A stretch of 27,439 nt of DNA from Gnetum montanum. Taxonomy: Eukaryota; Streptophyta; Gnetopsida; Gnetales; Gnetaceae. A program made the position numbers and the translations under genes. The notes under the pieces were generated by a model. The model saw only the letters and a program-made list of their open reading frames with translations. It was not told the DNA's origin and did not search any database. Positions 10,828 through 22,057 of the stretch are shown here, piece by piece. Where the stretch lies: NCBI GenBank assembly GCA_015680685.1, contig MNCI01025384.1, forward strand, positions 415,682 through 443,120, given 5' to 3'. The first letter of the stretch is position 1, and each line of letters opens with the position of its first letter.

Positions 10828-11700
10828 ATGACTTTAAGCCTATATGACCTGATCATCACTTCTACTACACATTGTGAAGCACTAGTCAAGATATTGACTT
10901 CTATCCTTACTAGTGAGAACATCCCTGCTAATAAGGAATCCATCCACATTGTAATGGTTCCTTCTTCATTAAGGAAAAAGAAGTCAACATCATTGATGTT
11001 TATTAATAGCAAGGTTAAGATCAACTCCCAAAATGGTGAAGTGACTAGGGCTTCTCTTTTCTTATTGATTTAGGTGGGGTAGTTTAAGGTACATCATGTG
11101 CATGTAGATGATGGGGCTACACCAAATGTCATCCCATGCACCATCGTTGAACAATTAGGTTTGATAGAGAAAATACAACGTACATCAACAACCTCTCTCA
11201 AGTCCATCAAAAAATCAAGGGTTGTTGTTAAGGGTTCTATCTCTTTTGATTTTGTGGTAAGGGACAAATTCCCCACAACTACAAATTTCTTAGTGATGGA
11301 GGAGATGCCTCTGTTTAACCTTATCTTGAGAAGACCTTCGTTAGCTCAATTGCAAGCTGTGTCCTCAGCCATCCACCAAGAGGTTCACCTTCCTTATGAA
11401 AAAAGTAAGATCATCATTCATGGTGATAACATGGTGCCCCTAGCTATTAACAACATGAACATAGAGTAGGGGTTCAAAGTGGAGTTTGAAGAAGAAAATC
11501 CTAGCCATGAAATCCAATGACTCAAGAGAGAGCAAAAATTCAATAATGACAATGATGGGCAATTGGATGTGTTATGGGATGAACTCCCTTTTAACATCCT
11601 CAACAAAAGAGATGACGAATATAAACTCATGCAGAGTAGACCTTACACATTTTCTAATCTTCCAAAGATTAGGAAGAATTTGTATAAGTGAAGTACACCT
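10828..11700 (+). pseudogene. Aspartic protease region of the outer element, decayed
   Basis: Upstream linker: YDLIITSTTHCEALVKIL at about 10846-10900, a typical Tat lead-in to protease. Protease: VHVDDGATPNVIP at 11101-11139 corresponds to the Tat active-site form V.VD(D/N)GS..N(V/L).P, so the catalytic Asp is still present. The flap and C-terminal part follow (MPLFNLILRRPSLAQLQAVS, about 11308-11367, equivalent to 'YN.ILGRPWL...GA'), then IHQEVHLPY. The frame 11098-11469 is open for 123 codons, the best-preserved coding stretch of the outer element. After a stop at 11467 a diverged frame runs on to about 11690. Stops precede the active site, so a fused Gag-Pro product is not possible. Confidence 0.8.
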
Positions 11701-11764
11701 TGATCCTTCCACCCTATGCTCTTATAACCATATAATGATATGCACTGATAGCCATGTATCCTAA

Positions 11765-11958
11765 CTTTTCTTTGCTGACTTGTTATGCCTTTTTTTATGT
11801 ACTTTATTTTACTCTTTTATGCATGTATCCTAAGTTTTTAATTTCATTTGCATTTTTATTCATTTATTAGATCCTTTCCTTTTCTTTACTTTTGCATATG
11901 TTTTAAAATTATAAAACTCCATAAAACTTTTAAAATATTAAATTTCCAAATATATAAG
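11765..11958 (+). other. T-rich non-coding stretch after protease
   Basis: Coding-like sequence ends near 11,700 and is followed by strongly T-rich DNA. In Ogre elements an intron lies between protease and RT, and this could be its upstream part. I see no convincing 5' splice site. Confidence 0.35.
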
Positions 11959-11959
11959 T

Positions 11960-12305
11960 TTCCTTTTAATGAGGGCCCACCATGACCTAAAACTGGCAAA
12001 CTTAGGATCTGCCATGGCCTAAAACTAGCAATTCCTAGGGCTTTCCATGGCCTAAAATTGGCAAAACCAAGGCCTATCATGCCCTAAAATTGGCAAAAAC
12101 CAAGGCCCACCATGGCCTAAAACCAGCAAACCTATGATTTGTTGAGGCCTTAAACTGACATTGTAGTCCACTAACTGACACTACAGTTGGCTAAGACTTT
12201 AAACTAGCACTCCAGTTTGCTAAGACTTTAAATTGGCACCGCAACTTGCCATAGCCTTAAACTAGTGATAAAAATGTGGTCCACCATGGCTTAAAACTAG
12301 CAATT
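11960..12305 (+). repeat. ~32 bp minisatellite, left block (about 11 units)
   Basis: The word CCTAAAACTGGCAA and variants recur at about 11986, 12018, 12052, 12084, 12117, 12149, 12170, 12197, 12226, 12256 and 12291, mostly 29-35 bases apart. The unit is roughly CCACCATGG + CCTAAAACTGGCAAA + a short variable tail. Differences between units are mostly transitions. The same word, in the same orientation, reappears at 21,490-21,800. Confidence 0.8.
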
Positions 12306-12649
12306 AATCCTTATCCTATGGCCATTCATAATCCTATAGTCTAACCATTTTCAACATAGCCAATGTAGCCATTAGTAGCATAAACTTGCTTACAATATTT
12401 ATAATCCTTAAAACCTTAAAGAAGTAAAGCCATCGACAACATATGTAGCCAAAACTTAAACCAAAAATTAAAAGTTAAGACATTTTAAAATAATATATAT
12501 TTAACCATAGCCACACTGTGTGGTATAAATATTAAAATAATAAATTGTAAGTGTGAAAATGTCTACAACTCAAGCATTGGCTAATATGGGCCATACAACA
12601 TCCAATATAAAATAAAATAAACAAAAAATCATTAATAAAAGCTATTACA
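12306..12649. other. A/T-rich non-coding sequence
   Basis: I see no gene here. It lies between the minisatellite and the last exon of the minus-strand gene remnant and would hold that gene's 3' untranslated region. No terminal repeat of an inserted element was recognised. Confidence 0.4.
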
Positions 12650-12754
12650 TCATGCATCTAGTGGTGTCAAGGGGGCATTTTGAGGGGGAGGAGGTGGTTC
12701 ATCATCATCATCATCATCAGTTACACCACTGGGGCCGCCAACATCATATAGTGT
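12650..12754 (-). other. Last exon block of the unknown gene
   Basis: An acceptor (TTATGTCATAG) precedes 35 codons read in phase 0: TLYDVGGPSGVT, six Asp, Glu, five Pro, then QNAPLTPLDA and TGA. It has no internal stop. The Asp run is encoded by a (GAT)n tract, on the plus strand an ATC microsatellite at 12700-12719. Confidence 0.5.
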
Positions 12755-12869
12755 CTATGACATAATAACATACAACCAATCAATAAACAACATAACCAAA
12801 ACCATGACATAAACAAATGCAAAAATAAAAATTAAAACATAAAACATAAATGCCATCAGATTTTTGGGA

Positions 12870-13655
12870 AATATGACTCTATAAACTCTCAGGAAATATG
12901 ATGAAGGCCAATCTCCAAATGTTGGAGAATCTAGTCTTTCATCATATTAGCCCAATCAATATCCCCAAAATTGATGCGTGTCAAGATATTGGTCCTATCT
13001 ACACCCATCCATGATGGTGACTCCTTTGAGACTATGGTGATTTTGGAAGTGGGAGACTCAACTACCTAAGAGTGCTTTCAAAGAGGTTGAAAGAACTCTC
13101 AACTTGAATGCCCTGAATAAATAGGTCCCTCTTCTACTGTTCAATCATCTCCCTCTTCAGCCACTTTAGGTATGCCTCCCTATCAATCTTATACTTCCAC
13201 TTGTGATCCTTTTATGTCTTACCCTAGTCCAGGACCAAAGCATTGTAATCCTTCCAATCCTTTGACTTTTAGGAGATTAAGTCCATATACATCTATTTCT
13301 CATGCAACTCCTGGGAGAGGGCAACCTTTTCATGGATGTTGTGATAGTAGGGGACCCACATTATCTCCTTGGTCTAAAAGCCCCCAAGTTAGTCAATTGG
13401 ACTTTCATAAGGGCCTTACATTACTTAGGATCTTAGATCCTCTTGACTTGCCTTTTATTTTTCTTCTTAAGGCCACAACTTATTCCCATAGGGGTTCATT
13501 GGACCTCGAAATTTTCCATGAAGCTTTTACACAAAAAACCACTAGATCAGTGGTAGTTTCATACAACTTCAAGAAAACATGTGGGGTGTTAGGAGGAAGG
13601 CTAGGCAAGGAGTCAAACTCCATGTATTGGGTTGGATTCCATGCAAATGATGATA
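12870..13655 (-). other. Seventh exon block of the unknown gene
   Basis: It begins after TTTTAG at 13656 in the phase set by the previous exon (VSSFAWNPTQYMEFDSLPSL). One frameshift occurs between about 13,500 and 13,300. The second frame (WVPYYHNIHEKVALSQELHE, then DREAYLKWLKREMIEQ) stays coding-like to about 12,870, with TAG and TGA stops at sites where CAG or CGA would restore it. The exact 3' end is unclear. A plus-strand open frame over 13172-13705 is probably its antisense shadow. Confidence 0.5.
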
Positions 13656-13757
13656 CTAAAACCATCAAAAATATAACCATAAATATGATATACAACCTAA
13701 GGTAGTCATAGCATAAAATATAACTCATAGCAAGGCATAACAAAACATAGTTATTAC

Positions 13758-13895
13758 CAATCTCAGGTGCAATCTATTGTAACCAATCAACAATGTCCTT
13801 TTCCATACCATGCATGAATTCTATCTTATCTAGGACCTCTACCCATGGTTTCATGTGACATGTGGATGTAGACACCTCTACTTGTGGCTCAGGAA
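13758..13895 (-). other. Sixth exon block of the unknown gene
   Basis: A 138-base block between acceptor ATCATAG and donor G|GTAATA. It joins in phase to both neighbours (upstream ...DVDL|VPEPQVEV, downstream ...IAPEI|VSSFAW). One in-frame stop, TAG, lies within DWLQ-IAPEI. Confidence 0.55.
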
Positions 13896-13982
13896 CTATG
13901 ATAAGCATAATAATAATTAGGCAAGTAAAAACTAAGAAATTAAACATAAAACTAGGTAATAACAAGTAAAAAATAGGCATTC

Positions 13983-14267
13983 CTAGATCCACATCCACAT
14001 TCGCATTTTCATTCTCATCCTCATCATCATCATTGAGAATGTTGATTAGAGGCTCCTTGGGCAATGGCTCATTAAAAAAGGTGTCTAGATCATCCATGTC
14101 TTACAACAAGAGTGCCTCCTCTACATGCCTTTGTTCCTCTTCTACTATGGTAGCTATATGTCTTTGCTCTTTCTCTGCAAGTCTATGTCCTCCTCTACTT
14201 ATCTTTGTTGTTCTTCCATAGTGGTAGCTTAAGCTGCTAAGTTCCATCATTGACCTATAGTTGTAAC
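13983..14267 (-). other. Fifth exon block of the unknown gene
   Basis: It follows acceptor TTGCCTAATAG. It encodes a Glu/Gln/His-rich stretch (EKEQRHIATIVEEEQRHVEE), one TAA stop, then MDDLDTFFNEPLPKEPLINI and an Asp/Glu/Asn run. The downstream donor reads G|GAATGCC instead of GT. The same words with GT (CTAG|GTATGCC) occur at the first exon, so this donor looks mutated. Confidence 0.5.
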
Positions 14268-14389
14268 CTATTAGGCAAGTTAAAATGTATATCCATATGA
14301 CATAACAAAGCTAAAAATGTTAAAAACATAGTTAAAGTGTATATGTGACTGCCTAATCTAACTCAGGGAACTTAAGGATGATCCTTTAC

Positions 14390-15391
14390 CTAGAGGATGG
14401 CTTTGATGGTGGTGGTGCTTCCTTTGCTAGCCATATCAAACTGGCCCTAGCTGCCCAATTTGCCTTAGCACACAACCGACAAGCTCTCTTAATATTTTTT
14501 GGGAATGTAAGAGGTTCCTGCCCACGTTGTTAGGGGATTCACACCAACTAACACCAAGTTCTTAGTGATCATAGATAGTGAATCTCCCATGTCCTCTAGT
14601 GGGTTCTAAACCTACATAGTTGGGTAAATATGTTTTATCCAATGCTTGAAGAGTTGTTTTTGATATTGCTACACCCATGATCCATTTCTCCTCACCACCA
14701 AGAATTCCATGAACCTCTTCGAATAGCCTACAAAAAATGTATAGCACATGTGGACTGTTGTAGAGGGGTCCTTGTAAAGTTTGAGGATTTCTTCCTTGAG
14801 GCTAGTAGCTAAGGAAGCACCCCAGTTAAAATGAGTCCCCTTTATCAAGACCTTCATGAAGGTTGATTCTTGTACTATACTGGTTACCTTATTTTGCAAC
14901 AACAATTTAGGAAAGGCTTGAGACCTAAACAAGGGATAGGACTCTTTTGAATCAAGGTTTGTAAATCTCTCAAAAGCATGTTTGGAGTGGTCCTTATTGG
15001 CACCAAACCAGTCCTAAAATTCCCTATGATGTTCAAGCTCCTTTATTGGTTTGGTAGCAACTATTATTCCATCAATGAAAACATCAAACAAGTCACAAAA
15101 GGTGGCCTCACTAATGGCAATGAAAATCAATATGCCTTACTATGGTGAAAAACACATCAACTCCTATGTTGAAGGAGTTGATGATGTTTAGCATCTATAT
15201 AGAAGGGACACTAGGGCTAGGTACCATGAAGACCTTGAGCAAACCTACAAGCACGATGTTTTTTGGAATGTTCTCAAATGCTTGCCCCCTTAACCACTCT
15301 TTTGTTGGCCCCACATCATGAAGCTTTAGAATGAGAGTATCCACAAAATGTCTAGTGAGGGCTACAGTGACATCAATAGAAGTGGAAGGCC
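14390..15391 (-). other. Fourth exon block of the unknown gene
   Basis: Acceptor GGATTACAG and donor AG|GTAAAG border about 1 kb of protein-like sequence with shifts near 15,130 and 14,560-14,700. Segments include GPSTSIDVTVALTRHFVDTL, FCDLFDVFIDGIIVATKPIK and SLKEEILKLYKDPSTT. I recognise no domain. Confidence 0.45.
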
Positions 15392-15881
15392 CTGTAATCC
15401 ATAGATAAATGCTTAGCATTAGTATAGCTATGTTTAGACTATAGAATTATTAAGATCCAAATATCTATAAAACCTTAGGTATAACATAGAAAACCATTCT
15501 TTTTCTTACATTTCTTCTTCTTACTTGGTGAAGCTCCCATGGGGCTCCCAATAGTGATGTCGATATCTTTGATGGCCTTCGAGGGGCCATCCACTAGTTG
15601 TGAATTATTTTGGCAACCACAGAATTCTTGTAACCAGGGTTAAATCTAGTAGGGTATTCATCAAAGTCACCCCTTATTTTTTTGAAAATAACATGTGTGA
15701 TGTTGGTGCCTTTAGTGAATTTGCTCAATGTGGTGTGGGCTACTACCAAGGTTTAATCATTCTTAGTCTATCCTTGCTTGTTAACCCTATACTTGCAAGA
15801 TGTGCATAAAATTGACAAGTTAGGAAGTATGACCAAACTAAATAAATCCAAAACATTAAAACCTATAATAGCCATGCTTAC

Positions 15882-16324
15882 CACAATATAACATGATGCC
15901 TAGAGAATTTTGGAATAAGAAGTGGGATCTTTGTGCCACCATTAGAGTATTATTAATGTTGTACTAAGAATACTCTAGCATCTTCTAGATGTTTGAAAGA
16001 TAATCTGTGTCAATGGTATCCTTCGTCTCTGCCAGCTCTCCTGCTACTTGAGTCTCTAGATCATCAATTATGAATTGAGCAATCAACTATGCAAATTCAA
16101 ATATCAGGGTCTCCACTATGACCCCACTTCCATGGATAAGTGTTACCACATCATCACACTAAAGTTCTACAAATATTAGGCAAGGAATTCCCTTGCCCTA
16201 GATGGAACCAAAGTGCCCCTTCTCTAGGTTCATGTTAAGAAGAGGGGTGTTGGCCTTGGGCTAGTCAATACATCATAGGATGCCAACCAACTCAATCATC
16301 ATGAGAATAAGCTTTAGCATGACC
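15882..16324 (-). other. Second exon block of the unknown gene
   Basis: Acceptor TCTCCCTACAG and donor G|GTAAGC border 443 bases read in one frame with several stops, mostly TAG and TGA. Segments include KANTPLLNMNLEKGHFGSI and IIDDLETQVAGELAETKDTI. The donor is a near-consensus plant site. Confidence 0.5.
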
Positions 16325-16329
16325 CTGTA

Positions 16330-17774
16330 GGGAGAAGACATAAGCATAGTTAGGATCATGTTTCAATGCTTAGAATTTGCTTATGAATTTCATACAACAC
16401 CTTAGTAAAGGTGAAAATAGCCCCTATATAAAACTCTAAAGTGTTTATCAAAATTTATTTAGAGATTTGACAACAACCAATTTATAACCTTCATAGCCAT
16501 TAAACCTTTATAGCCAAGAAATTGTAGCTAAAATATTATATCTTAAACACCATGACCAAAATTATGGCTTAGTCCAAACCATACATTAATTTAGAAGAAG
16601 CACTAAAACCTAAAAAAACCAACTATACAAAAAAGCCTACTAAAACTAGAAAAAATATCTATTTCTCTTGAAACAAACTTTAGAACATAGTTTACATCTT
16701 TAGGCTTCCCCAGGGGCATGGCAGTTGGTAAGAGAAATCTCAAAGCATTTCAATAACATCCATCTCCAAGGAGTAAAGTGCAATAACTAGAATTAAGCCT
16801 AATTGACATAACCATAGTTAAAAAATTCATAAAAAATTCCTCAAAGATTTGATTTTAGTGATTACACCACTGAAGGAATCTTGAAATCACAAAATTTTCA
16901 GCCATATCCAATACAACCAAAAATACATAACCAATGTTACATGATCCATAACCAGATTTGCACAACCATAGTCGTTAACATAAACCCCCTTTTGTGCAAG
17001 GTTGGTAAACAAATTCACCAAAAATTCGTCTAACCTCTAAATGACATGATTCCACCACCATTTGAAAGCTCAAATCAAGCCCTAGACAAAAAATATAGTA
17101 AAAATACAAAAACCATATTGTTTATTCAAAGGAGATTTATGAACTTGAATGAAAATTTGAAAATTGACACAAGCCCTAATTAAACAACCTAATTGAAATG
17201 GCCATAACCTCCTCATTATAACTCCAAATCAAATGAGACCATAACCAATGTGAAGCTTAAACATAGCTATAAAAACCCATAATATCAAATGTTTCCAAGA
17301 TTAAGTCATTTTATTAATAAAAAATTCATAACTTTACTTTCTTTTTGCATCAAAAAGGCACTAAAAACACAAAATTTGTAAAACCTAATTTAATCTAGAA
17401 ATGATTTGAAGCAAAAATATTCCAAAAAAAACTTAAACCCATTTACAAATACACCAAAATAAGGGATAGGATTTTTTTAAAATTTAATTTTAAGAAACAT
17501 CGTAGCTTAGATATAAGAAAAATGACTTTACCCCCATTTTTTTTGGAAAAATCACACACAAAAAGCAAGCCTATTTAAAAATAAAATCTAACAAAGCTTG
17601 AACAACCAAACAATCCTAGATCTATATAACATTGGAAAAAATATGAGGTAGTATCTTTCTACAATTCAATTTCATTAGCCCCACTTGTATAGATCTAAAG
17701 AAAACAACCTTTCCTAGCTCGAAAAAGCACAAATGGCTAGGAAAATTTTGAAAAAAATGGTTAGAATGGCATAC
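16330..17774 (-). other. Large A/T-rich intron-like stretch
   Basis: There is no coding signal. It lies between the first (17889-17775) and second (16324-15882) exon blocks of the minus-strand gene remnant, begins GTATGCC and ends CTACAG. The join of these two blocks is one base out of phase, so a missed exon or an indel is possible. Confidence 0.4.
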
Positions 17775-18324
17775 CTAGGAGTGAGGGAAGAGGTAATGCA
17801 AGTATAGGTAGCCTAAAAAGGTTTTGGGTAGCCTCATCCACCTCTTGAAGCCTTTGGTTCTTACTACTACCTCCACGTTTCTTCATCATGATGGTGTCAA
17901 CACTATAGGAGTTTGAGAACTAAAGATATTAGGGCCTCTACGCTAGCTAGGAGAAAGCTTTGATGCTTCAATGTTAAAATTAGATGGTGCCTATAGCAAG
18001 AATATCTATTAGGGCTCTTCTCCAATGCACTAAATGTTAAAATGATAGTTTGTGATGAGCTTTTCGAAAAATTTGACAATAAAAATCAAAACATAAACAT
18101 AAACATCCCCACTCTCATCCCTTGTTGCTAATTCAATACATTGGAACTCAAAGTGCACTAAAGTGCAAGAGGGAAAAATTCTTCTTCATGATAGGAGGTG
18201 GGAGTGAATGTTTAGTTTCAATTTTGAATTTTTCAATTAAACTTGGAAACCTCTTCTACGTTGAGGTTTTCACCAACTAAAATCCATAAAATAATTTGTA
18301 AGCCTTAACCCCCATGCATACATA

Positions 18325-21300
18325 TTGCCCAACATGGATCCAATGTGGATGCATGCTTCCTACCTTTCACAACCATGAAACCTAACTATCCTTTCCACTT
18401 TTAGTAGTTACAGCCTACATCATTCAACTTTGGGCTCTGAAAGAGGGTTAGACCTTGCCAAAACTAGATACTTTGGGTTTCCACACTAGGGCAACATGGT
18501 CCAACATGGCGCCAAGAGAGGTGGCACTCATTCTTACCTCCCCAGTATTCATCACACCTATATTGGATCCCTGGAGTGGGTCCACATGACCTAGAACCCC
18601 TCTAGTTACTCTCGACAATCCTAAAACCTTGGAAAACCCAATCAAAAGTGCATTAAACTTGTAGATCTGGTGCTTCCACATTGAGGAAGGCTCCCTCCAT
18701 GCTGGCCACAATGGATGGATGGGAGTGACCTCAAATACCAAGATCTACCATCTAGTTACCATTTTTTCGACTATAACACTCCTTTAAATTCTCCAAAAAC
18801 CCTACCTTTGCCTCAAAACAAGTCAATTTCCCACATGCACTCATTCCCCATGTTGGTAGATCCTCTCTCCACACTACCTAGCATGGAGCCAACATGGAGG
18901 CTTAGAGAGTATGATCTAAAACCCTTCTTCAAGTCCTAAGTAACTATAAATTTCACCTTAACAATCCATATGCTTCCCCACAACCTCTAGTAGTCCATAG
19001 TAGCCAAAGTTCAAGTTGATTTTCATCCTTTAAGATTTTACTCTTTGGTGAACCTCCTTCTCCACATTAGTTAGCGTGGAGCCAATGTAGATGCCTTGGG
19101 GTGTGTAGTAAAATCCTATTCATAAATAGAAATAGCCCAATGACCTACCCTAGTGATCTCCAAACTCTACCAAAGTCTCTCAAAGCCTTCAAACATTACA
19201 AAAATTTTCAAAAAATTCAAAAAGTCATCATCCCTACCTTTGATGCTAAGCACAACCTAACCAACATGGGGAAAAGGAAAGATAACTTCATTACCACCTA
19301 AGAGCCTTCAAACTTATTGATTTTGACACTGAATCATGATCCTCAATCCTCTATAGCCCTAGAAACTTTGAAACTCTATCAAAACCTATTAAAATTAGCC
19401 TAAAAATTGACTCCAAGTTCATCCAAGCTAGGGATGATCCTATCCACACTGGCTAGCATGGAGCCAACATGGATGGAGGGGGAGATGGCTAAAAAATATT
19501 AACATTTACCTCCAAATGGACTTCTATTGACAACCTAACCTTCCCAGAGGCTCTAACAACTAAAACTTGTCAAAAACTATTATTTTTCATGAGTTTCTTG
19601 GCCTCCACACTAATCACCTCTCTCTTCCATGTTGGCCATCTTGGAGCCAATGTAGATGTAGATAGGAAGGTTTATGTAATGTTATATATGCATCAAAATA
19701 TCATCAAATTTCCTTATACCTACCCTAGAACCCTTCTAGCACTTCCATGAGTATCTAGACTTTCTTAAAATGATAAAATATGATAAAAAATGAATCCCCT
19801 AAGGTCTTCCTAGTTGGTTCCACATTGACCAATGTGGAACCAAAGGGGTATGCTAGAAAATCAGTGAAAAAACCTTTTCAATTGACAAATTTTGACTTAG
19901 GCCTTAATTATCAATGCTAGAAACCTTGGAATTACACATGCATAACTAGAATTGATCTAAAATGGTCAAAAATTAATCTTCTCTAGTCTTCCTTGCTAGT
20001 TTCACACTGACTAATGTGGAGTTAGTGTGGAGACTGAGAGGGGGCTTATTTAAGGCTCATAAACAACTTAGAATGACATCAGATGACTTTACATGCACCT
20101 TAGAATCCTTTCAACACCATCTACATCCTTCAAACCTTAAGAAATGGACCAAACATAGACAAAGGTTGATCCCTTTTAATCTTCCTAGCTAGTTCCATGC
20201 TATCCAATGTGGAGCTAGCATGGAACCAAGGAGATAAATCATAAAACAACTTAAAATACCTTTAAAATAACTTATTTTATTTATAAACCCTAATCCTTGA
20301 CATCAATACCCTAGGAGCATAAATGCATGGTCAATTATTCTCAAAATTTATCTAGATTTGAGATCTATGATTCTTTTATGCTAGGAACCCCTTCTTCCAT
20401 GCTAGCTAGCATGGAGCTAGCATCGAAGAGTTGTCTTTTCCCCTCATACAAAAAATTGACACTCCAAGAGATCAAGAACCTACACTAGGGAAGCCTAAGA
20501 CCTCATATCCTTAAGATTTTACTTGTTTGATCTTGTTTTGATCCTTAAAATCCATCAACTCCCTTCTTACATGTTGGAGCAATCCCCAAGCATGGATCAA
20601 GGGGCTTATGACGTTTCATAGCCTTAGACAACCTTCAAACATTACCAAAATTAGTCAAAAACTTGGGAAATCATATTTTGTAGGCCTATGAACATGGAAA
20701 CCAATTGATTTTCTATCCATACCACCCTTAGATCAAAGATCAAGAGTTCCAACTCTACTCCACATTGGCTAGCATGGATGCAGTGTGGAGACTGCTTCAA
20801 ATCTACTTTAACACTTGAAACCTCATCCAAATAGCCTCAAAACATAACTAGGGGATGCACAACTGCTAGATCTTGGTTATAATTTCCCATGCAATCCTAT
20901 TTGACCCTATTCTAGCCTAGATTTGAATCATCCATTTTGAACCCCCTTCCCTCCATGCTAGCCAACATGGAGATAAGGGGGTATGACTTTAAGGCTTGCC
21001 TTTTGGTGTTTCTTGACCCTCAAAATGATCAATATTGATAAATTTGGCCCTACGCTACCTTGGGAAGATCCTAGAATCCTAATTTCTATACTTTGGATGC
21101 CATGGAACATGTTTTCCTTGGTTTTCATGCTAACACCATGCTAACCAATGTTGAACTAGCATGGAAGACATATTTAGGCTCAAAAGGGAGGTCCTAGACG
21201 TTGAAAACAAGTGTCAAAAGTAGTCTATGACCTTCCCCAATCAACTACATTGGCATACAAGCCACTAGGAGTCAAAATCTAGTCAAAATAAGCCTTGGAA

Positions 21301-21360
21301 ATCCTCTAGATGTTTCTTCCATGTTGGGGGCCACCTCTTCCACATTGGCCAACGTGGAAA
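18325..21360. repeat. Degenerate ~190 bp satellite with palindromic core, ~16 units
   Basis: A core resembling TCCACATTGGC + TAGCATGG + AGCCAATGTGGA recurs at about 18327, 18498, 18675, 18869, 19062, 19257 (half), 19444, 19625, 19818, 20001, 20193, 20395, 20566, 20759, 20951, 21134 and 21338. Spacing is 170-202 bases, mostly 182-194. The two halves of the core are inverted complements, so each unit carries an imperfect palindrome. Between cores, A-rich phrases such as 'aaaattagtcaaaaa' recur loosely. The array lies just upstream of the minus-strand gene remnant, ending about 430 bp from its first ATG. Confidence 0.8.
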
Positions 21361-21469
21361 TAGGAGGGGTGTAGTGTTGAAGCCTTAAAACCCTTGATTT
21401 TTAGGCCCAGACAACCTAGAAATAGTTTTGATTAATGTCCAAACTAGCTTATGACCCTTATAGCCTCAA

Positions 21470-21815
21470 ACCATGCCCTGCTAATGCCTAAAACTAGCAA
21501 AATCTAATCCTTTTCTACTATTTTTTGACCAAGATTCACAATATGTATCCCAATTTGCCTTATTTAACCTTTTATTATCTTATGATGACCTATTGTGCAT
21601 TATTGACCTTGTTTAGCCCCACTACTACTTCCTATTTCAATATCTTAGCCTTTGTTTTCTATACTATAGCCTTTTTAGCCTTTGATTGGTATTGGATGAT
21701 GGAGTTTGACCTTCCCTAACCACCATTTGACATCATGTGACCATGGCCTACTAAGGTCTTAAATTGGCATCATGGTCCACTGAGGCCTAAAATTGGAAAA
21801 ACTATGATCCTTGTT
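21470..21815 (+). repeat. ~32 bp minisatellite, right block (few units)
   Basis: GCCTAAAACTAGCAAA at about 21486, TCTTAAATTGGCAT near 21757 and GCCTAAAATTGGAAAA near 21787 repeat the unit seen at 11,960-12,305 in the same orientation, with 30-base spacing between the last two. Other sequence separates the first from the rest. Confidence 0.6.
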
Positions 21816-22057
21816 GACCATTTGTGGCCTTATTTCTCATAATTCCCTTTGTTTGACCTTTGTTTAACCCTTCTTAGTCCTTTATCTTACCCTTACTACA
21901 TCTTATTTACTTATTTTTATTATATTTATAGCCTTGGATGACCTTGTTTGCATTAGATTAGCATGTATTTGCATAATTTTACAACATTTTAGCATTGTTT
22001 ATTTACTTTTACCCAAATGCCACTTAATATTCTTTCGGTTGACATGTATGATTACAG
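21816..22057 (+). other. Pyrimidine-rich stretch ending in a likely 3' splice site
   Basis: T/C-rich DNA ends TGTATGATTACAG at 22057, and coding-like sequence starts directly after it. This has the form of a plant 3' splice site in front of the RT region. Ogre elements are known to remove an intron between protease and RT, so this may be the acceptor of that intron. Confidence 0.45.

Larger units (their letters stand above)
12650..17889 (-). pseudogene. Decayed multi-exon gene of unknown family
   Basis: Several minus-strand protein-like blocks are each bordered by plausible splice sites. Exon-like blocks (minus): 17889-17775 (starts MMKKRGGSSKNQRLQEVDEA), 16324-15882, ~15791-15505 (ends in a Lys-rich KKKKCKKK), 15391-14390, 14267-13983, 13895-13758, 13655-~12870, and 12754-12650 (terminal stop). 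The last three junctions before the final intron are phase-consistent. The C-terminal part includes an acidic stretch, a Glu/Lys-rich likely helical region (DREAYLKWLKREMIEQ) and a tail of six Asp and five Pro. In-frame stops are mostly CAG/CGA-type, with one or more frameshifts in the long exons. I do not recognise the protein. It could be a captured host gene, an antisense extra ORF of a Tat element, or the accessory gene of a DNA transposon. Confidence 0.55.

Noticed and set aside
12700-12719. ATC microsatellite as an independent repeat
   Set aside because: On the minus strand it encodes the Asp run of the last exon block of the unknown gene, so it is described there.
13172-13705. 177-codon plus-strand open frame
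   Set aside because: It is the longest open frame in the window, but it overlaps the minus-strand exon block 13655-12870, which has phase-matched splice sites and family-like decay. The plus frame has no recognisable domain and is probably the antisense shadow.
12179-21374. CACTAC near 12,179 and GTAGTG near 21,369 as ends of a CACTA transposon around the gene block
   Set aside because: The inverted match is only about six bases, the flanking triplets do not match as a 3-base duplication, and the left site lies inside the minisatellite. Too weak to call.
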